This document shows positions 53,293 through 63,589 of a stretch of DNA of 64,000 bases, piece by piece. Position numbers and translations under genes: made by a program. How positions within the stretch are numbered: position 1 is the stretch's first letter; each line of letters opens with the position of its first letter. Source of the stretch: Diploptera punctata. Its lineage: Eukaryota > Arthropoda > Insecta > Blattodea > Blaberidae. Below the pieces are notes generated by a model that ran no database searches, was not told the origin of the DNA, and saw only the letters and a program-made list of their open reading frames with translations. The stretch spans positions 462,501-526,500 of the forward strand of contig JASPKZ010010277.1 in assembly GCA_030220185.1 (NCBI GenBank), in the 5' to 3' direction.

Positions 53293-53615
53293 AGTTTTAA
53301 AAAACTAAAACAACACGCTTTATTAGAAAACCGAACTAAAAAAATGAAAAATAATTTTAATTTCCAACATGCTTGGGATAAATAATTTTACCATCAAAAG
53401 CGTGGGGTGCTCTTTATCAATTAATATATTTGATAATAAATAGATATTGGCAAAAGTAAAGTCTCTAAGAAGAAAACGTAAAAGTCATAAAAAGCACCCC
53501 ACGTTTTTGATGGTAAAATTATTTATCCCAAGCATGTTGGAGATTAAAATTATTTTTCATTTTTTAGTTCAGTTTTCTAATAAAGCGTGATGTTATAGTT
53601 TTTTAAAACTATTAT
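53293..53615. repeat. Long fold-back inside the mariner-type element
   Basis: Arms of about 120 bp: 53293-53411 and 53493-53613 are reverse complements with few mismatches (e.g. 'cacgctttattagaaaac' versus 'gttttctaataaagcgtg'; 'acatgcttgggataaataat' versus 'attatttatcccaagcatgt'). The loop is ~80 bp. Possibly an independent MITE. Confidence 0.8.
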
Positions 53616-53727
53616 TTATTTTTTATTTTTAGTTTTAATATTTAACAGAATAAGATAAAAATGTAAATATCTTTAAATTCGATTCTATTGTAGTATGAGC
53701 TGAAATTAATACTCTTCTAAAAAAACT

Positions 53728-53815
53728 CCCAGCCGGATTTCAACCAGCGACCTATGGATTACAGAAATTATATACCACTAGAGTGTACTGCTCTACTAAC
53801 TGAGCTCTTACAACT
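53728..53815 (-). repeat. tRNA-like fragment within the element
   Basis: The minus strand reads 'agctcagttagtagagcagt', then '...ccataggtcgctggttgaaa', 'tccggctggg': D arm 'gctcagttagtagagc' and a T-arm-like 'ctggttgaaatccgg'. No clear anticodon arm; SINE head or tRNA pseudogene. Confidence 0.55.
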
Positions 53816-53866
53816 ATTGACTAAAAAGTCGACAAGTCCGCAACCTATTATACCAGTTTTAATTTT

Positions 53867-54352
53867 TTTTTATTTTCTGATGATTCTTACCAGGATTCTA
53901 GAAACAAAATATAAAATTATTGTATTGTCACGGATTCTTTACAAGTACACAAAGTTTCAAATCGATCCAATGTTCCTAAGTGGGTGAAAATCGTGTTCAA
54001 AGATTCCGTTACATAGATACAAATACACTTTTTTTTATTTTCTGACGATTCTGGCCAGGATTTTAGAAACACATATGAAATTATTATATTGTCACGGGTC
54101 CTTTACAAGTATACAAAGTTTCAAGTCGATCCAATGTTTCTAAGTGGGTGAAAATCGTGTTCTAAAATTCCGTTACATAGACACAAAGACACTTTTTTTG
54201 ATTTTCTGATGATTCTGGCCATGATTTTGGAAACAAAATATGAAAGTATTATAATGTCACGGGTCTGTTACAAGCATGCAAAGTTTCAAGTCGATCCAAT
54301 GATTTTAAGTGAGTGAAAATCGCGTTAAAAGATTCAGTTACATAGATACAGG
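53867..54352 (+). repeat. Three tandem ~160 bp repeats
   Basis: Each unit has 'ttttctgatgattct', 'ggccaggatttt-gaaac', 'attgtcacgggtc-tttacaa', 'caaagtttcaagtcgatcca', 'aagtgggtgaaaatcgtgtt', 'gattccgttacatagatac'. Units start near 53867, 54031 and 54192. They differ by about 10-15% by eye. Confidence 0.85.
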
Positions 54353-54658
54353 TCAAACTAATATAAAGCGTGTAATTAGAGCAGGATTTCAGAGAAGTTC
54401 ACAAAAAAAATCGCCAAGCTTCCCGGCGGTTCAATGGACATGTTGGACAGAAGGTTGCACGACATCGAATACGACTTGATATTGTTCGTGCTACTAATGG
54501 TGCACATATAGAAGTGTTTTAGTGTGTGGCAATGTGTGACAATGCAACTTCTTTGGGTTTCTGTTTCGTTTAATACCGGTCTCATCTCATAATTCCGCAT
54601 ACTTTGTTAGTTATGATTAATTAAAATGTGGGAGGTTTGAATGGGACACAATGTGTAA

Positions 54659-55136
54659 CTTTTTTTGCATACATATTATAACTTGTTGGGGTCGATGGCC
54701 TTATGCCAGCTAGAACCTCTTAAATAGCGATCACCAGTTTCACTGATAATTTTAATCTTCCTTCATTTAATTCACAATAATCATCGTTCTTTACAATTCT
54801 TCTTTAATCCGTTCCAGTCGATTCACAGTTCACTACTTTATCCTTCTATCGTAAAATGAAACACTTAAATTTTCACTAACACTTTAGTTGTCGCCTCCCA
54901 AATCATCACGGACTTCACGCACTGACCACTACTGCACTACTGACTTCACACAGTGACATCTAGGCCCTGCCGTCCACCCCTTGGGATACCTCGGTCGTCA
55001 TGACCATACTCCCAAGTCCTAGTTCTAGTCCTCCCTATCCTAAGTTCGTGTCCACGTTCAAGTTCTCGGTCCTTAAACCAACACTCCAGGGAGAGAGTGT
55101 TGGAGTTTGCACTTCTGGGAAATTGATGAGCTACAT
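54659..55136. other. Unassigned, bounded by duplicated 'cactgaccactactgcac'
   Basis: 54905-54960 has 'acttcacgcactgaccacta', 'ctgcactactgacttcacac', 'agtgacatc'; 56276-56330 repeats it ('cctcacgcattgaccactac', 'tgcacttctgacttctcacg'). A short similar piece occurs at 55628. Nothing coding recognised. Confidence 0.5.
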
Positions 55137-55640
55137 AGTACATCAGGTCACTCAATCCTGACGACCCCACAGTTGGTCCACGGGCTCCATGAGCCTAGCC
55201 GGGAGGATTGCTGTCGCAGATCCACCGACCATTCCCCTGTTCTGCTTCCAGGGACGTGTCCTGCAGCCGTTGTGAGACCGGCTAGGGCTACAAGCCCAAC
55301 AGTGTGAGTCTTTTAGTACATCCAGGTGCTCATCTCCTGGCGACCCCACAGTTTGTCGACGGGCCCGTAGGCCAAGCCAGGAACCAGTACAGTAGCTCCC
55401 CGCTGGACTGGTCCGAGCCGAGCCCTGGTGTGCCCCCAGGGACGCCTTCTGCAGCTGTTGTGGGCCAGCACGGAGCTCGCAAGCTCCAACAGATGAGCAA
55501 TTAATACGACAAGGCGCTCAACTCTTGCCTACCCCACTAATGGTTCACGAGTCCCTTGGACTTAACCGGGAGGACTGTCTAGCAGATCCACCGATCTTTC
55601 CCCCAGTGCACCAGCTGGGGACGTGTTTGGTTTCACACAG
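55137..55640. repeat. GC-rich tandem array, three ~190 bp units
   Basis: Units near 55137, 55315 and 55505 share 'cgaccccacagt-tgtc-acg', 'ggctc-atgagcctagccggg', 'gcagatccaccga-c', 'ccaggtgacg/gggacgt' and 'ctccaacag-tgag'. Far richer in GC than the window. Short frames on both strands in this array are artefacts. Confidence 0.75.
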
Positions 55641-55649
55641 TGACAACTT

Positions 55650-56290
55650 ACTTTTACGTTTACTTTTGAGGGCCTCTCCACTTTTCAGCGGTTACCCTGT
55701 ATTCCCATTCGCCATTATTGCCGATCACGCCATTCATCCTCCTCCAGACCTCGGTCGTTCATCAATCTATGGATCTCTCCTCTCCAAGTTGTTCTTGGCC
55801 TGCCCCGTTTCCTTCTATCAGAAGGTGACCATTCCAAGAGAGTTTTGGGCCACCTATCATCCTCCATTCTCCTGACATGGCCATACCACTGAAGAGCTCG
55901 TCTTTCGATCCTTTCCACCACTGTCTCCTCCATATCCATCATCTGCCTCACTTCTTCATTTCTTCTTCTTTCCAACCTGGACACCCTGGCACTGCATCTT
56001 ATTCCATCCATCTCCACTGCCAAGATCTTAGTTTTTTGTCCCACTACCAAAGTCCATCCCTCAGCACCATAAGTCATTATGCTTTCCACAACAGACTTCA
56101 AAGTCCTCTTCTTCGTGTGGTTTGACATGGTCCTACTCCACAGTACTCCATTCAACATTTTTATGGCTCTTCGTGCTTGTACTAACCTGCTATCTGCTTC
56201 AGCTTTACAACTCCCTGATTCATCAATAAGTGATCCCAAATATTTACATTTTTTAACAGCTGTAATAATTCCTTGAACCTCACGCATTGA
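55650..56290 (-). mobile_element. LINE C-related, 190 open codons plus 3' end
   Basis: The minus strand has MREVQGIITAVKKCKYLGSL, RLVQARRAIKMLNGVLWSR, ESIMTYGAEGWTLV, VERIERRALQWYGHVRRMED, DRWPKTLLEWSPSDRRKRGR, RTTWRGEIHRLMNDRGLEED, then a stop at 55715 and 'gtaaccgctgaaaagtggag', 'aggccctcaaaagt'. This is the post-RT half of a LINE C-type protein. It is the most intact frame in the window and perhaps a recent copy; RT and endonuclease are missing. Confidence 0.85.
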
Positions 56291-56740
56291 CCACTACTGC
56301 ACTTCTGACTTCTCACGGTGACAACTGCAACTCTGTACTCGCTCACTTCTAAATCACACGAAACCTCTTCGCAAAATGCATATTAAGGGTCCAAGGAAAG
56401 AACCAGACAAGTCACTTATTTTGTCGAAATGGAGATTGAGAAACCATTAGATTCTCCAAGAAAATACCTCTTTTAGATGTTTGAAATAGTGAAAGAAACA
56501 GTTTAGTCATGGGGTGATTTACCTTCAAAGTTTTGGATTTAGATATAGAAGTAGGTAAGTTGTATAATTAACAAATACTATTTTTCTCGGTTTCAAGGAA
56601 AATTGACTTACTGTTTTTTTATGTACCATTCATATATTGACATTAATTGCGCATGCGGACATTTGTCGGTCCGTGTCTATCACTATTCCATAATTAAAAA
56701 AGAACAATTCCATATTTATTATATACAGATTCAAAATTTG
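56291..56740. other. No recognised feature
   Basis: Begins with the duplicated 'accactactgcacttctgac' block; the rest is unassigned. Confidence 0.45.
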
Positions 56741-56743
56741 CAC

Positions 56744-57045
56744 TTGGGGCACGCCGTAGCGTAGTGGTTAAGGCACTGAGCTACAAGCCGGAGGGTCGAG
56801 GGTTCAAGTCCCGTTGGGGTCAGGATTTTTAAACTGACCCAAACCCTCTGGCGGCACTATAGCCCTGGGGTCGACTCAGCCTCTAACGGAAATGAGTACC
56901 AGACGCTTGTTCTGGGGGTAAAGGCGGCCGTCACGCAGGGCTAACAACCCGGCTGACATAAAGTGCCGTTTGTCTAGAAAAAGTGGGAGCCTTAACCTCC
57001 TACTACCCCAAGGGCCTCCGGGTCTGTTGTGGGATCACTTTACTT
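56744..57045 (+). repeat. SINE H, copy 2
   Basis: Sense copy: 'ggcacgccgtagcgtagtgg', 'ttaaggcactgagctacaag', 'gggttcaagtcccgttgggg', 'cagcctctaacggaaatgag', 'tgttctgggggtaaaggcgg'. A and B boxes are clear. Ends where LINE A begins. Confidence 0.82.
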
Positions 57046-57265
57046 TTTATGGAAGCTTCTTGTAGGAAAACCAGAGGGTAGTAAACGCCCAGTTGGTAGA
57101 CCAAGAATGAGGTGGGAGAATAACATTAACTATGATTTGAGAGAAGTAGATTATACAGGGAATGATTGGAAAGCTTTAGCTCAGGATAGGGATGTATGAA
57201 GAGCTTATGTCCGCGCAGCCATGCATCTATGGGTTCGATAGTGCCAGTGAATCAGTTCGGTAGTT
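57046..57265 (+). mobile_element. LINE A 3' end
   Basis: 'tggaagcttcttgtaggaaa', KRPVGRPRMRWENNINYDLR, DYTGNDWKALAQDRDV-stop and 'cctatgggttcgatagtgcc'. Tail replaced by 'agttattattattat'. Confidence 0.82.
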
Positions 57266-57289
57266 AGTTATTATTATTATTTTGTCAGT

Positions 57290-57813
57290 CTTGATACAAT
57301 TTGTAGTATGTATTGATGTAATTAGAAACAATTCGACCAGGAACTTCAACCGTCTGGCTCATAGCTAATATAATTGCAGGACATATATTGATGACGCTTT
57401 CATTTATTTTACTTACATTACTTTATTTTATTACACAGAAATTATATATATTGTGATGTAAAATAAGAGTAGTAGTAGAATGTATGACGTACATTTGAGA
57501 AAGTAGAAATGGCATTTGTACAGATCCACATTGAAAACTGGAATCAGTATTGGAATGCACTGATAGTATTTGTGAACGATGACAGCATTGATTCTATAGA
57601 AACCAAAGCTGTTTTCCTGCGATAAACCAGAGACGTAACCACACCTGTCACTAGTGGGAATTCAAATTGATAACATTTATCGCGTGTTCATTAACAGAAC
57701 CTTGCAGGACAAGAGATACTATGATTATTCATACAGCAGAGTCAATAGTAATACGTCATACTTCCTTTTTATCATAGAAATATTCTAAGGAAGTTAGTGC
57801 TGTTATAGTATAC

Positions 57814-57815
<2 letters not shown>
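57290..57815. other. No recognised feature
   Basis: No assignable repeat or frame before the (TAA)n tract. Confidence 0.45.
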
Positions 57816-57871
<56 letters not shown>

Positions 57872-57872
57872 C
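57816..57872. repeat. (TAA)n microsatellite
   Basis: About 18 TAA units directly upstream of SINE X copy 12. Confidence 0.9.
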
Positions 57873-57873
57873 C

Positions 57874-58154
57874 CTCCATCCATAGTAATTCTGCCCGAGG
57901 GCAGGTCTTTCATTCCAATCATAGCATTTTCATGCTATGCTTAGCAGCTTTACTAGGGAATTGCAGGTGTGGTAGCTTCCCGTTGCTTTCCACACCGGTG
58001 AAGGATAATGATGATAATGATAAGTATGATGATGATGATGGCCATATGATTTCGGGGACCGTTTGGGCCTTAAAGGTTTCCTGACATTTGTCTTATAGGT
58101 GAGGAAAAATCCCGATAAAAACCTCACCAGAAAAACTGTCCCGAGCGGGGATCG
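57874..58154 (-). repeat. SINE X, copy 12, head truncated
   Basis: Antisense from 'ccatccatagtaattctgcc' to 'tcccgagcggggatcga', then a (taa)n stretch. The A-box half of the tRNA head is missing. Confidence 0.82.
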
Positions 58155-58215
58155 ATAATAATGATGATGATGATAATAATAATAATAATAACAATAATAA
58201 TAATAGTAATATCTC
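58155..58215. repeat. (TAA)n/(GAT)n microsatellite
   Basis: TAA/TGA mix between SINE X copy 12 and LINE A. Confidence 0.85.
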
Positions 58216-58216
58216 C

Positions 58217-58680
58217 CAGTTATAATATGTGGATGCGATAGGCTACATTGAATCTTACTTTAAGGGAGGAATGGAGATTACGATTATTTGAGAATAAAGT
58301 TTTTAGGAAACATTTTAGACCAAAGAGAGATGAACAGACAGGTGAATAGGGAAGTCTACAAAAATAGTTTGCTACATGATCTTTATAGGAAGCCAGATAT
58401 AATAAGAACAGTTAAGTCTCGTAGACTGCGATGGGGAGGACATGTGACACGAATGGGGAATAAAAGGCGTGCATGGAAGCTTCTTGTGGGAAAACCAGAG
58501 GGAAACGCCCAGTTGGTAGACCAAGAATGGGGTGCGAGAATAATATTGACCATAATTTGAGGGAAGTAGATTATGCAGGGGATGATTGGAAAACATTAAT
58601 TCGGGATTGGGATGTATGGATAGCTTGTTTCCGCGTGCCATGAACCTACGTGTTCCACAGTGCCAGTGAGTTATTTAGGT
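58217..58680 (+). mobile_element. LINE A, sense, frameshifted
   Basis: 'cccagttataatatgtggat', FEN KVFRKHFRPKRDEQTGE-like, LLHDLYRKPDIIRTVKSRRL, RWGGHVTRMGNKRRAWKLLV, then a one-base loss near 'gagggaaacgcc', and 'catgaacctacgtgttccac'. Followed by a (TAA)n tract at 58685-58741. Confidence 0.85.
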
Positions 58681-58683
58681 AGT

Positions 58684-58741
<58 letters not shown>

Positions 58742-58742
<1 letters not shown>

Positions 58743-59010
58743 ATTGTTCTTCAATGAAAATTTCTCATTTATTTAAGCAAATTAAATTATTAATACAACC
58801 CATATGGTTGAAAAATGTGTCTATTTTTCGTTGCCTAAATTTATGAAATTAGATAATAATTAGGATCAAATACGTTAAAATAGTGATTACAAATAGGAAT
58901 AAGGTAAGAATGGAATTAAAAATAGACTCGACTCTAAAGAAGCATGATATTATGCGTTGCTGTAACTCCTGATCCAACTTGATGTAAGAAATATAAACTA
59001 AAAATGTATA
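58742..59010. other. No recognised feature
   Basis: AT-rich, unassigned. Confidence 0.45.
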
Positions 59011-59014
59011 CAAA

Positions 59015-59470
59015 GATTATTCTTCAAGTTCAGATGCAAATTATGATCTTTTACTTTAAGGGAAGGGAAAATATGAGGAGTATTTGAAAATAAAGTTCTT
59101 AGGAAACATTTTTGACCAAAGAGATATAAACAGACAGGTGAATGGAGAAAACTTCTAAACGGTGGGCTATGTGATTTTATGGGAAACCAGATACAATAAG
59201 AACAATTCCGTCTTAATGACTGCGATGGAGAGGATATGCGTAGCACGAATTAGGAATGAAAGAGGGGCATGAATCTAAGGAAAACAGAGAGAAAGCGCCC
59301 AGAAGGTTCTTAAGGAATGTAATGGGATAATGATGATAACCATTTTTTAGGGAGGTGAATTATACAAGGAATGATTAGAGAAAAATAGTTCAGGATAGTG
59401 ATGTATGGAGAGATTATGTCCGCGCGACCATGAAATGTCGGGTTCTACAGTACTCGTGAATTAGTTCATT
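59015..59470 (+). mobile_element. LINE A, heavily decayed
   Basis: 'tacaaagattattcttcaag'; 'cttttactttaagggaaggg', 'gaccaaagagatataaacag', 'gagaaagcgcccagaaggtt', 'agagattatgtccgcgcgac' and 'tcgggttctacagtactcgt' follow LINE A in order with many changes; no open frame. Confidence 0.75.
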
Positions 59471-59675
59471 ATTAATTTTGAATAAACATTTAATATACTG
59501 TATTGAAATGTTTGAATGATCCACATGAATTCTATGTATTTCCATTTAATCTATTTAATATACTCTATTGTTTTTTTAAACAGAGAATGGAAATGACAGA
59601 ATATGTTATTGAATGGCAATTCACTTCTTCTTTAACTGAATTTAATCTCTCATCTTATACTGTAGCCTATATACC

Positions 59676-60264
59676 TTTTTTTTGCGCGATAGTGTGTTTT
59701 GTCGTACTTACAGTAATGGTTGAAAGTTCAACTTCCTACATGTTAGGGTTGCCAACCTAAATGACTATATTGTAATAAAATAACTATACTATAATATTAT
59801 ATATTACAAAACGCGTGTGGGAAGTAAAACCACTGCCTTCTATCTATATTACATACAATGTAGGCCGATATACAAAACAATATCCAAAAGGTAGTGTTAA
59901 TGTACATTGTACGAAACAAATCACTGCATTTTAAATAAACTGAACTTTATTTGAAACAATATAAAACAATATTTTATCACTAATATTGGTCTCACGGCCT
60001 CCTGTAGTTTCAACTAATAAACATTGTCCACACTGTTAACGTTAGTCAATCGTTTATAATGAACGCAAATATTTCCAACAAAGATGTTATTATTTTACTA
60101 TTATTTATTATTTTGAAAACACCATCGCGAAAAAAAAATGTACATCGCACGTTTATGAAGTGTTTTACGGAATCTATGAAATTAAAAACCGAGCTATCGC
60201 TCGGTTTTTAAACATTTTTCTCGATTCTTTAAAAAACACTTCCCAACCTCGCATCGTAATATTC
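59676..60264 (-). repeat. Repeat E, full copy 3 (antisense)
   Basis: Antisense of the copies at 24041 and 26339. The palindrome is best kept here: 'aaaaccgagctatcgctcgg' with 'tttttaaac' lies at 60184-60215, and outer arms 'gaagtgttttacggaatct' (60160) face 'gattctttaaaaaacacttc' (60224-60243). Ends 'tttttttgcgcgatagtgtg' (59678) and 'cctcgcatcgtaatattcta'. Confidence 0.82.
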
Positions 60265-60419
60265 TATTACATCCTATAGGCCACCCGGGCTTTACAATGT
60301 AATGGATTTTCCTTTGATATGGAAACAATGTCCTCGTATTCGATTCTCAACTTTGATATTTCAAGATTTTAATCAAGAGATATGCGTATGTCTTAATCTA
60401 TGAGGAAAGGATAAAAACG

Positions 60420-60452
<33 letters not shown>

Positions 60453-61335
60453 AGAAATGCCTACAAGAAAGAAACAGAAGAAGAGGTAATCAGAAATAAA
60501 AATAAAACACACTACACATAAAAAGTTATATTCCTCTCCTGTTCTTCGACTGTTTTCTTTCATTGTTGCAAAATTGTTATTTTCAGATGTACAATCAAAG
60601 GTTGGGTAGTCTAATTAATTTCAATAACGTTATTTAAAAATGTTAATATTAACAAAAGTGTATATTTTAGTGAAATATATCTGCTAAAATACGTTATAAA
60701 GATAATTTTTTGTTCATTTCTTCAATACAAGCGATCATGCATGATGTTCCTGTTTGTCACAACAAAACACGAAGTATTGATCGTGGCATATACTAGAGGT
60801 CTATTGTTCTTTTGCCTCTTAATAACACAGAGTGCCGAGGTAATGTTATTAACTGTGACATATTTATATGGTTCAATACTTTCAAAATTCGTTCTGAACC
60901 ACCGTTGAGTTTGTGTGTATAAAAATGTTTAAATAATAAAATATTTATTTGAGATCTCAGTTGTCCTCAACAAAGTAAACATGGATTAAAATTCTATAGG
61001 TTTTTCGGAACATGCTGCATAATCAGTTTGAATTGATTTTTACTTCTTTGAGAACGACGAGATCGAAGGTACATATTTTATTGTTTTAATTTTTTTTTCA
61101 CATTTATATGGACTAGTGGGCACCTAGCGGTCGAAATTCGCCCATAATTCATTACATTTTTATGTTTGTCACAAATACGTTATTATTCCTTAATTTTCTA
61201 TTTATTTTAATAATACGAACGATAGGAAATATGTGGTGAAGCTTGGCTATGTCATATTTATAAAACAATAACGCGTCATTTGACATTTGTATGCTATTTA
61301 TACTATTTAAATTTACATTTGGCCTATTATTATGT
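60265..61335. other. No recognised feature
   Basis: Contains an (AT)n tract at 60418-60448. The rest matches no repeat of this window and has no credible frame; candidate single-copy sequence. Confidence 0.45.
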
Positions 61336-61339
61336 GTAC

Positions 61340-61960
61340 GAGAATATTTTAGTAGTAGTAGGACTTTATTAGACAAAAAACTAAGATATTTACAATATTA
61401 TTTACAAATATGGGTCGCACGGGCAGTAAGCCGTACGTGCTCTTGACAGTCCGTTACAAGAAAGTAATAATTGGTACTAGTGTAAAGAAAAATAAACAAA
61501 AACAGCAATAACATTACAATTACATAAAGAAAACACAATAAAAATATTACAATTAAATAATAACACAATAAATACAATAGCATTATACACTAAAAAAAAC
61601 ATTAACATTACAATTACATAAAGAAAACACATTAATATTACAATTCAATAATAACACAACAGCATTATACACTAATTAATTTATATATAATTGTTAATAA
61701 TTAATGGTATTGCATTTTGATAACATATATTTATTCATGAATGAGCGTTGTCCTTATTTTTCGCGTTTTGTCCAGAAATTTACCGAGGTTTATCCAATTT
61801 TCTGGATTTACCAATAACTCGTAGCATGCCAATCTTTCCCGATTTGAATTTAGAAATCTTTCCGGTAATAACTGACGTCTCCAATATTCTAAATCATTAC
61901 ATTTTCCTAATATATGTATCTCATCTTCAAAGTTCCCATATCCCATCTTCTTTGTCTCTA
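61340..61960 (-). mobile_element. LINE D C-terminus, complete 3' UTR and (TAC)n tail
   Basis: The minus strand from 61960 reads GNFEDEIHILGKCNDLEYWR, RQLLPERFLNSNRERLACYE, NWINLGKFLDKTRKIRTTLI-HE-stop at 61731, then a UTR with four short near-repeats of 'ttaatgtgttttctttatgt', 'acggactgtcaagagcacgt', 'gtctaataaagtcc' and (tac)n. This ties the zinc-knuckle tail (26040), the UTR (29186) and the tail into one family. Confidence 0.85.
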
Positions 61961-62540
61961 ACTCCGACTCGTCAATGTTCTATGTCGAGGCATAATGGAG
62001 GTAGGTGCGAATTTGTAAATATAAAAAAAATATAGGCTAAAGACATTACTGAAACAAAGATTAGACAGGGTTTAATTTAAATTTAAATAATGAAATATAC
62101 TCACTTTTTTAAACCACATATAATGAATACGCGTAAGTCAATTCACATTGCTGCTCAATTATCTTTTTGCAAATTCCTTAGAGATAATTTATTTTATTTT
62201 GTTTAATTTATTTATAACGGATATGATATATACATTTTATTTTTCTGCACTCCTTCCCTATATGAACTTTAATTATGCCAAATATCACACTCCTGCGTGC
62301 GCGCAATCTGCTTAAAAAGGGATACAAAGTTTTTTCTTCACATATTAATATATGGATTAAATAATGCTTCTTATGAAGTGGTATAAACAGATAGAACACT
62401 TTCCTAAAAGGTACACAGGAAGATGCTGTGAAACAATAGGAAACCTGCTAAATAAATAAATCAATAATAATCCACAAAAAACTATATGGAAAATGGCCCG
62501 TACCACCTTAATATTTCTTCCATTTGATTCACGAAACAAA
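61961..62540. other. No recognised feature
   Basis: No frame or repeat assigned. Confidence 0.4.
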
Positions 62541-62544
62541 TAAG

Positions 62545-62960
62545 TTTGGGCGGCTCTGCTTTAAGGCGTGATGTCTTGACACAGAGCTGTAGGATTGACT
62601 TCCCTGGAGGAAGAAATATTCTCATGGAATATCGGCCAGTGTGGGACCGATGCTCACCTAGAATCGTAATGAATTTAGGTGACTATAGTGAGTAATGGCT
62701 CCAGGTTGAGAAAATCAATTACAATTGCTGGAGGACCATGGTGGACAGGTTTTTCTCGGGGTTTATCCCATTTTCTCCTGCCACAAATTTCATTCCATTA
62801 CTTCATCATTCTCATCCATTTTATTCCATTTCGTTCATCCGCCCCTTTGACGGTGCATCAGGCACGGTCGGTCGGCACCCTTGTCGTTTACACACATCTA
62901 AAATATAGGGACTTCATCTCATCTCATCCCTCGACCCGATCCTGAGTTGGACACGAGTGG
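62545..62960 (+). repeat. SINE G, copy 2, diverged, with different 3' part
   Basis: 'tttaaggcgtgatgtcttga', 'cagagctgtaggattgactt', 'tctcatggaatatcggccag', 'tgtgggaccgatgctcacct', 'atggctccaggttgagaaaa' match SINE G. From ~62750 the 3' part ('ttctcggggtttatcccatt', 'cttgtcgtttacacacatct', 'cctcgacccgatcctgagtt') differs from copy 1. Confidence 0.6.
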
Positions 62961-63067
62961 AGGATATTATAATTTATGTAAATAGCGTATGGCTCGAGAT
63001 AAGAATTGAACATTTATGAAGCTGGGAGGTTTTCCACAAACTAAACAGTGAAATATGTATCTTTACA

Positions 63068-63256
63068 ATATAACTAACTCACTGGCTCTATCGAACCCGT
63101 TGGTTCATGACCGTGAGGACATAAGCTCTCCATACACCCCTATCCTGAGCTAATGTTTTCCAATCATCCCTGTATAATCTACTTCCCTTAAATCATTGAT
63201 AATATTATTCTCCCACCTCATTCTTGGTCTACCAACTGGACGTTTCCCTTCTGGTA
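63068..63256 (-). mobile_element. LINE A 3' end, cut by (ATT)n
   Basis: 'taactcactggctctatcga', 'acccgttggttcatgaccgt', 'ctaccaactggacgtttccc' and 'ttctgg' then a direct switch to (tatt)n at 63257. Confidence 0.82.
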
Positions 63257-63265
63257 TTATTATTA

Positions 63266-63323
<58 letters not shown>

Positions 63324-63325
63324 GT
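63257..63325. repeat. (ATT)n microsatellite
   Basis: About 22 ATT units; the sequence after it ('aaatgctgtttgtacatgaa', 'atttatattgc') also follows the (ATT)n at 47126 ('gttgtttgtacatgagattt'), suggesting a shared antisense 3' end. Confidence 0.88.
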
Positions 63326-63589
63326 ATTATGTTACCGTATAAATGCTGTTTGTACATGAAATTTATATTGCAATTTTTAATAATATTTTAATTCTTTATA
63401 ATTATTGTCATAATAACACTTTTACCGTCCTATAATATTGTGTGTACATAGAAGAATATATTAGTTTCAAGTAATAATATTATGACTCAAATGAGGCGTA
63501 GAAAGTTGTGTGTAGACTGAAATGAAACAGGAAAGAAGACAGATTCAGTTGTGTGAGTAAGCGGATAGCTTTTTTTTTGTTTCTATGGC

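Larger units (their letters stand above)
52903..54658 (+). mobile_element. Mariner-type element with replaced catalytic core
   Basis: TIRs of ~80 bp: left 'tacaccgtgtcccattcaaa', 'cctcccacattttaattaat', 'cataactttcaaagtatg'; the right end (54580-54658) is the complement with a few changes. The transposase N-terminus and the last 18 codons are kept at either side (53074-53292 and ~54465-54525). The ~1.1 kb between them is unrelated sequence: a fold-back, a tRNA-like piece and three tandem repeats. Confidence 0.78.

Noticed and set aside
55304..55875. Proline-rich frames in the GC-rich array and the frame antisense to the LINE
   Set aside because: High GC lengthens random frames; the real coding strand at 55715-56287 is the minus strand with LINE motifs.
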